Source: Candidatus Heimdallarchaeota archaeon
GTDB lineage: Archaea > Asgardarchaeota > Heimdallarchaeia > Heimdallarchaeales > Kariarchaeaceae
Reading direction: 5' to 3'
Assembly: GCA_027016475.1 (NCBI GenBank)
Contig: JALUTL010000361.1
Span: 1 to 8,390, forward strand
DNA length: 8,390 nt
How positions within the stretch are numbered: the stretch's first letter is position 1; every line of letters begins with the position of its first letter. The notes below the pieces were generated by a model. That model was not told the origin of the DNA, made no database searches, and saw only the letters and a list, made by a program, of their open reading frames with translations. The translations under genes were made by a program, and so were the position numbers. Positions 5,588 to 8,390 of this stretch are shown here, in pieces.

Positions 5588-6954
5588 GTCGAAACCCTCA
5601 GATTCCTTACCAAAGTAGGAGGTGAGATCATCCCAATTTTCATTGGCACTCCACCTTTATAGCAATATGCAGGATTGTTTATGACATTTTTTCCGACCAA
5701 GTCAATATTTTTCAAGAACACACGAGCTTGATCGGTAATATTGCCGCCTATGTAAAATTGACCTAGTTCTCCATCCTTGATTTCTCTAAAATATTGGGGG
5801 TACAAAGAAACCACCCCTGTGATCGGATCAGCAGAAGCGAGAAGTGTAGGTCCAACATAGAATGCGGTATGGCAATGTTCAAGCATTTCTTCCATAGACA
5901 CATTTCCTGGTTCCAAGAAGAGGTTGGATTGACGAGTTGCAACAGGTTGTCTGTAAGAAAATAAACGGCCGTTTCCAGTTGAGGATGATCCTAAATAATA
6001 TGCAGATTTTCTATCAGTAAGCCAGCCGGTAAGTATTCCATCTTCCACCAAAATGGTTCCTAACCCTTTCTGTCCCTCATCATCAAATTCATAGCTGCCA
6101 AATGAATCAACACCTTTATCATCGATTATTGAAATCCCAGTATGGGCAACTTTTGCTCCTAAATAACTCATTATCGCATTTTGAGATGAAAAACTCTGGT
6201 TGGCTTCTACCGCATGACCTATACATTCGTGAATAACGCTCCAGGTGCTATCTGCAGACAGAACCAAGTCAGAAAAAGAAGACTTCATTGGCCTCGCATT
6301 CTTCAGTTGTTTGGCGTCTTCAGAAAGCCTATTTCCAATTTTTAACAGTTGATTCCATGTCAATGTTTCCCGATTAATTCCTCCAAACCTTTCAACAAGC
6401 TTCTTGTATCTTTCTTTTTTTGCAGAAATGAGCAAGCTTAGTGTTAAATCAGTTTTTGATTGGTTAATTTTGCTTCCTTCTGTCGAATGAAACGATTTGA
6501 AACTTTCACTTCCTTCTAACTCGATTTCAAAGGAAAAATCATCAGGAAGTTGATCTTCAAGCATGGAAATGAAATCTGGGATTACATCTGTATTGAAATT
6601 GTCAATAAATGAGGATGTTATGTTTCCTTTGTGCAACAAGGATGTAGATGAGTAAACATTCCCTTCAGCAAGAGGAATGTTTGGACTTGCTTCTTTTTTG
6701 TGTTTATCAACAAGGCGGTCAATAGTTCGATTCAGTGTAGAAAAAGAATCAACATTCAAGGAAAGCTCAGAAGAGCCAGACAAAATTCGAAATGCAACCC
6801 CCATCTCTTGGTTCCGGTGTAGCTCAGGAATTTTTCCTCGTCTATAAATTGCTCGATGATAAACCGAAGAAACAAAATTTATGTCGGCATAGCCTGTGAT
6901 TTTACCCCCGATACGGTCGATATAGGATTCGAGATCGATAGGATAAGAATACAC
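5584..6954 (-). CDS. tldD: TldD metalloprotease subunit
   Basis: Catalytic zinc-protease subunit of TldD/TldE, known to cleave unfolded peptides and to mature modified peptides such as microcin B17 in bacteria. Its archaeal substrates are unknown. Numbered from GTG 6954 (456 aa), the active-site motif is HECIGH (His242, Glu243, His247). The third metal ligand is probably Cys431 in AYCYKGGVPMKIG. Other family blocks are SYEFDDEGQKG (about 287-297), LTGWLTDRKSAYYLG (308-322) and SSTGNGRLFSYRQPVATRQSN (324-344). The N-terminal half, with YADINFV (22-28), is the usual substrate-chamber domain. The start is a choice: TTG 6972 follows an in-frame TAA and would add six residues, but TTTAAAT at 6977-6983 is centred 26 nt before GTG 6954. 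That is the leaderless spacing of its neighbours, and the transcript would begin beyond the TTG. First gene of an operon with tldE, divergent from the TrmB-type gene. Confidence 0.92.
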   Translation of the reverse strand: MYSYPIDLESYIDRIGGKITGYADINFVSSVYHRAIYRRGKIPELHRNQEMGVAFRILSGSSELSLNVDSFSTLNRTIDRLVDKHKKEASPNIPLAEGNVYSSTSLLHKGNITSSFIDNFNTDVIPDFISMLEDQLPDDFSFEIELEGSESFKSFHSTEGSKINQSKTDLTLSLLISAKKERYKKLVERFGGINRETLTWNQLLKIGNRLSEDAKQLKNARPMKSSFSDLVLSADSTWSVIHECIGHAVEANQSFSSQNAIMSYLGAKVAHTGISIIDDKGVDSFGSYEFDDEGQKGLGTILVEDGILTGWLTDRKSAYYLGSSSTGNGRLFSYRQPVATRQSNLFLEPGNVSMEEMLEHCHTAFYVGPTLLASADPITGVVSLYPQYFREIKDGELGQFYIGGNITDQARVFLKNIDLVGKNVINNPAYCYKGGVPMKIGMISPPTLVRNLRVST

Positions 6955-6976
6955 AGTTTTTGGTTGTTCCAATGTG

Positions 6977-6983
6977 ATTTAAA
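6977..6983 (-). promoter_or_regulatory. Probable TATA box of tldD-tldE
   Basis: Minus-strand TTTAAAT is centred about 26 nt upstream of GTG 6954. AT-rich alternatives exist farther upstream (AAATAATTA at 7001-7009, and the TATA of the divergent gene), but none has leaderless spacing to TTG 6972. Confidence 0.5.
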
Positions 6984-7022
6984 CCTATGTTTTTTTGTGG
7001 TAATTATTTTTCGCCTTACACA

Positions 7023-7033
7023 TATTTATTAAA
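7023..7033 (+). promoter_or_regulatory. Probable TATA box of the TrmB-family gene
   Basis: TATTTATTAAA is centred about 25-27 nt before GTG 7052 and ATG 7055, consistent with a leaderless transcript. On the opposite strand it reads TTTAATAAATA and could also serve tldD, so binding by a regulator here could affect both directions. Confidence 0.5.
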
Positions 7034-7054
7034 GTCATTGTCAAATTTATTGTG

Positions 7055-7840
7055 ATGGAATTAGATCGGGCAGTCGCGGCATTAATGAAATTGGGATGGT
7101 CTGAATATGAATCCCGTACCTATGCTGCCCTTATACGAGAAGGAATGGCTACAGCTTCTCACATCGCAAAAAGTAGTGAAATTCCATCGAACAAGATATA
7201 CCAGATCCTGGAGAAATTAAGCTCTACAGGCTATGTAAACAGAATTCAAGGAAAGGGAAGCGTTGCTCTTTTTGTTGCAAAACCACCTTCTCAAGTACTA
7301 GGAATGGTGATGAAGGAATTTGAGGAACGTATAAAGGACGCTGAACATGCATTAAACGAGTTGAATGAACGTTTGGACAGACCGGATTTCCCTGTTGCAT
7401 ACACTATATTGGGAAGAAGAGAGATGCATTCTCAAATCAAGGAGATGCTTGAAGCTTGTACGGATGAATTTTTGTTGTTGATCGATACATTATCAGATCT
7501 GAATTTTAATAGGCTGGCCAAACTTCTGATCGAGCTATACCAACAAGGTGTTAAAGTAAAGGTCTTGACCAGTATTCGAGGAATCAATGACCCTTATGAA
7601 ATCGAAGCATTTCAGCGAATATCCCCTATTGAGGTCAGGGTGTCTGAAGCTCAACTTTCAAATGTCATTGTCCTAAAGGACAGAAGAGAGGTTCTAATTG
7701 CCTCCTATTCCGTTGTGGACACAAAATCGGAAATCAAGGATTTTGTGGGAATGTATTCAACGGATGAGCAGTTCGCAGGAATGATGGCAAACACTTTCAT
7801 TACTCAATGGGAAACGGCAACTCCAACATTAAGAAATTAG
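7055..7840 (+). CDS. TrmB-family transcriptional regulator (winged HTH plus PLD-like domain)
   Basis: DNA-binding regulator of 261 aa. Residues about 4-75 form the TrmB-type winged helix-turn-helix: LMKLGWSEYESRTYAALI, then ATASHIAKSSEIPSNKIYQILEKLSSTGYV, then a wing with basic residues. A helical linker, probably a dimerising coiled coil, follows (about 80-110, EFEERIKDAEHALNELNERL). The C-terminal part (about 115-255) has the phospholipase-D-like fold common in this family (YTILGRREMHSQIKEML, then FLLLID, GVKVKVLTS, IVLKDRREVLIAS). I see no HxK catalytic motif, so it is probably a ligand or dimerisation domain. The maltose-binding region of the sugar regulators of this family is not evident. 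ATG 7055 and the adjacent GTG 7052 are both possible starts. It is divergent from tldD with a shared intergenic region of about 100 bp, so control of tldD-tldE or itself is plausible but unproven. Confidence 0.88.
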   Translation: MELDRAVAALMKLGWSEYESRTYAALIREGMATASHIAKSSEIPSNKIYQILEKLSSTGYVNRIQGKGSVALFVAKPPSQVLGMVMKEFEERIKDAEHALNELNERLDRPDFPVAYTILGRREMHSQIKEMLEACTDEFLLLIDTLSDLNFNRLAKLLIELYQQGVKVKVLTSIRGINDPYEIEAFQRISPIEVRVSEAQLSNVIVLKDRREVLIASYSVVDTKSEIKDFVGMYSTDEQFAGMMANTFITQWETATPTLRN

Positions 7841-7858
7841 CAGAATTATTCTCAATGG

Positions 7859-7867
7859 TTAAATAAA
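7859..7867 (+). promoter_or_regulatory. Probable TATA box of the right-edge gene
   Basis: TTAAATAAA lies about 20 nt past the TrmB-type stop and is centred 24 nt before GTG 7887. This gives the downstream gene its own leaderless promoter instead of making it part of the regulator transcript. Confidence 0.45.
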
Positions 7868-7886
7868 GAGAGGTTACCTTATAGTT

Positions 7887-8390
7887 GTGGATGATTTTGG
7901 TAACATGCCAGGAGGAAGCGAAGGCTTCACTCAGGTTGCTTTTGCCACTCTTGCCAATCAAGTCTCCCAATGCGCCTCTATAGCCATAAATCTCCAGAAT
8001 TCACCCCTTTTGCTCCCCGGTCTGTATTTTCTTCACCCAAACATTTGGGTAGAGTTTCCGAGGAGAGTTTATTCAGGAATTGCCTTTTCCTCAACCATTT
8101 TTGACATTGCAAAACGTGGAGTCTTGGTTCAAAGGGAATATTTAGATTATGACGAGATTGATTTAGGTTGGCTCATCAAAAAGGCCCATAATTTAGTAAT
8201 CAAGTGGCAAAATGGCCCCAACAGGCTCCTTCGTTCAATTTTTCTATATGAACCGATTGCAGCGGCAGCGGGGTTTGAACTGTCATCAAGAATTGAAATT
8301 GATGAAAAAATCGACATCAGACTCATTCAGCAGGAAGCAAAGGAATTCATCAGAAATTCTACTCCTGAAGACACAGTTGCAGTTGTAGAA
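7887..8390 (+). CDS. Unrecognised protein, N-terminal 168 codons (3' end outside window)
   Basis: The frame is open from an in-frame TAA (7860-7862) to the window edge. GTG 7887 (protein starts MDDFGNMPGGSEGFTQVAF) is chosen because a TATA box lies 24 nt upstream; ATG 7905 is the alternative and lacks a clear ribosome binding site. I do not recognise the family. The sequence looks like a soluble alpha/beta protein: a helix around TQVAFATLANQVSQCASIAINL, then a proline-rich stretch with LLLPGLYFLHPNIWVEFPRRVYSG, a strand-helix section VLVQREYLDYDEIDLGWLIKKAHNLV, then LYEPIAAAAGFELSSRIEIDEKIDIRLIQQEAKEFI. There is no signal peptide or zinc motif. The codon pattern and the absence of stops over 500 bases support a real gene. 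It follows the regulator in the same direction but with its own promoter. Confidence 0.7.
   Translation, partial: MDDFGNMPGGSEGFTQVAFATLANQVSQCASIAINLQNSPLLLPGLYFLHPNIWVEFPRRVYSGIAFSSTIFDIAKRGVLVQREYLDYDEIDLGWLIKKAHNLVIKWQNGPNRLLRSIFLYEPIAAAAGFELSSRIEIDEKIDIRLIQQEAKEFIRNSTPEDTVAVVE

Noticed and set aside
1..8390. CRISPR array, insertion sequence, prophage or defence island
   Set aside because: No spaced direct repeats, transposase, integrase or defence-protein motifs were seen on either strand.

Overview
The window most likely comes from an archaeon. The leftmost gene is the archaeal-type DnaG primase, the right part has a TrmB-family regulator, there is a Thr/Ser/Asn-rich surface protein with about 30 N-glycosylation sequons, and most genes have an archaeal TATA box about 24-27 nt before the start codon with no leader. 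A gene opening with a longin/roadblock-like alpha/beta fold, together with the moderately AT-rich composition, suggests the Asgard group (for example a Heimdallarchaeia-like lineage). That placement is inference only.

Layout from left to right. (1) 1-725, minus: 5' part of dnaG, cut by the window edge. (2) 726-1020: a 295-bp intergenic region with a bidirectional TATA region, a doubtful 37-codon ORF, a possible folded RNA and two dyad symmetries just before the next gene. (3) 1021-2553, plus: a 510-aa multidomain cytosolic protein of unknown function. (4) 2555-4168, minus: a cysteine-free secreted or membrane-anchored glycoprotein, convergent with gene 3 and separated from it by one base. (5) 4301-6954, minus: a tldD-tldE operon with a 4-bp ATGA overlap, encoding the metalloprotease TldD and a very diverged TldE/PmbA partner. 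(6) 7055-7840, plus: a TrmB-family regulator divergent from tldD. (7) 7887 to the window end, plus: an unrecognised protein, truncated by the edge.

The clearest functional unit is the TldD/TldE protease pair with a divergent TrmB-type regulator that may control it. DnaG (primase-like protein, known in archaea as an RNA-exosome component) and the longin-like protein lie on opposite sides of one intergenic region, but no functional link is shown. There is no tRNA, rRNA, CRISPR array, insertion sequence or other clear mobile element. The region reads as chromosomal core plus lineage-specific genes. I found no obviously new defence or mobile system. The best candidates for novelty are the 510-aa protein, the diverged TldE with its regulator, and the unrecognised gene at the right edge.
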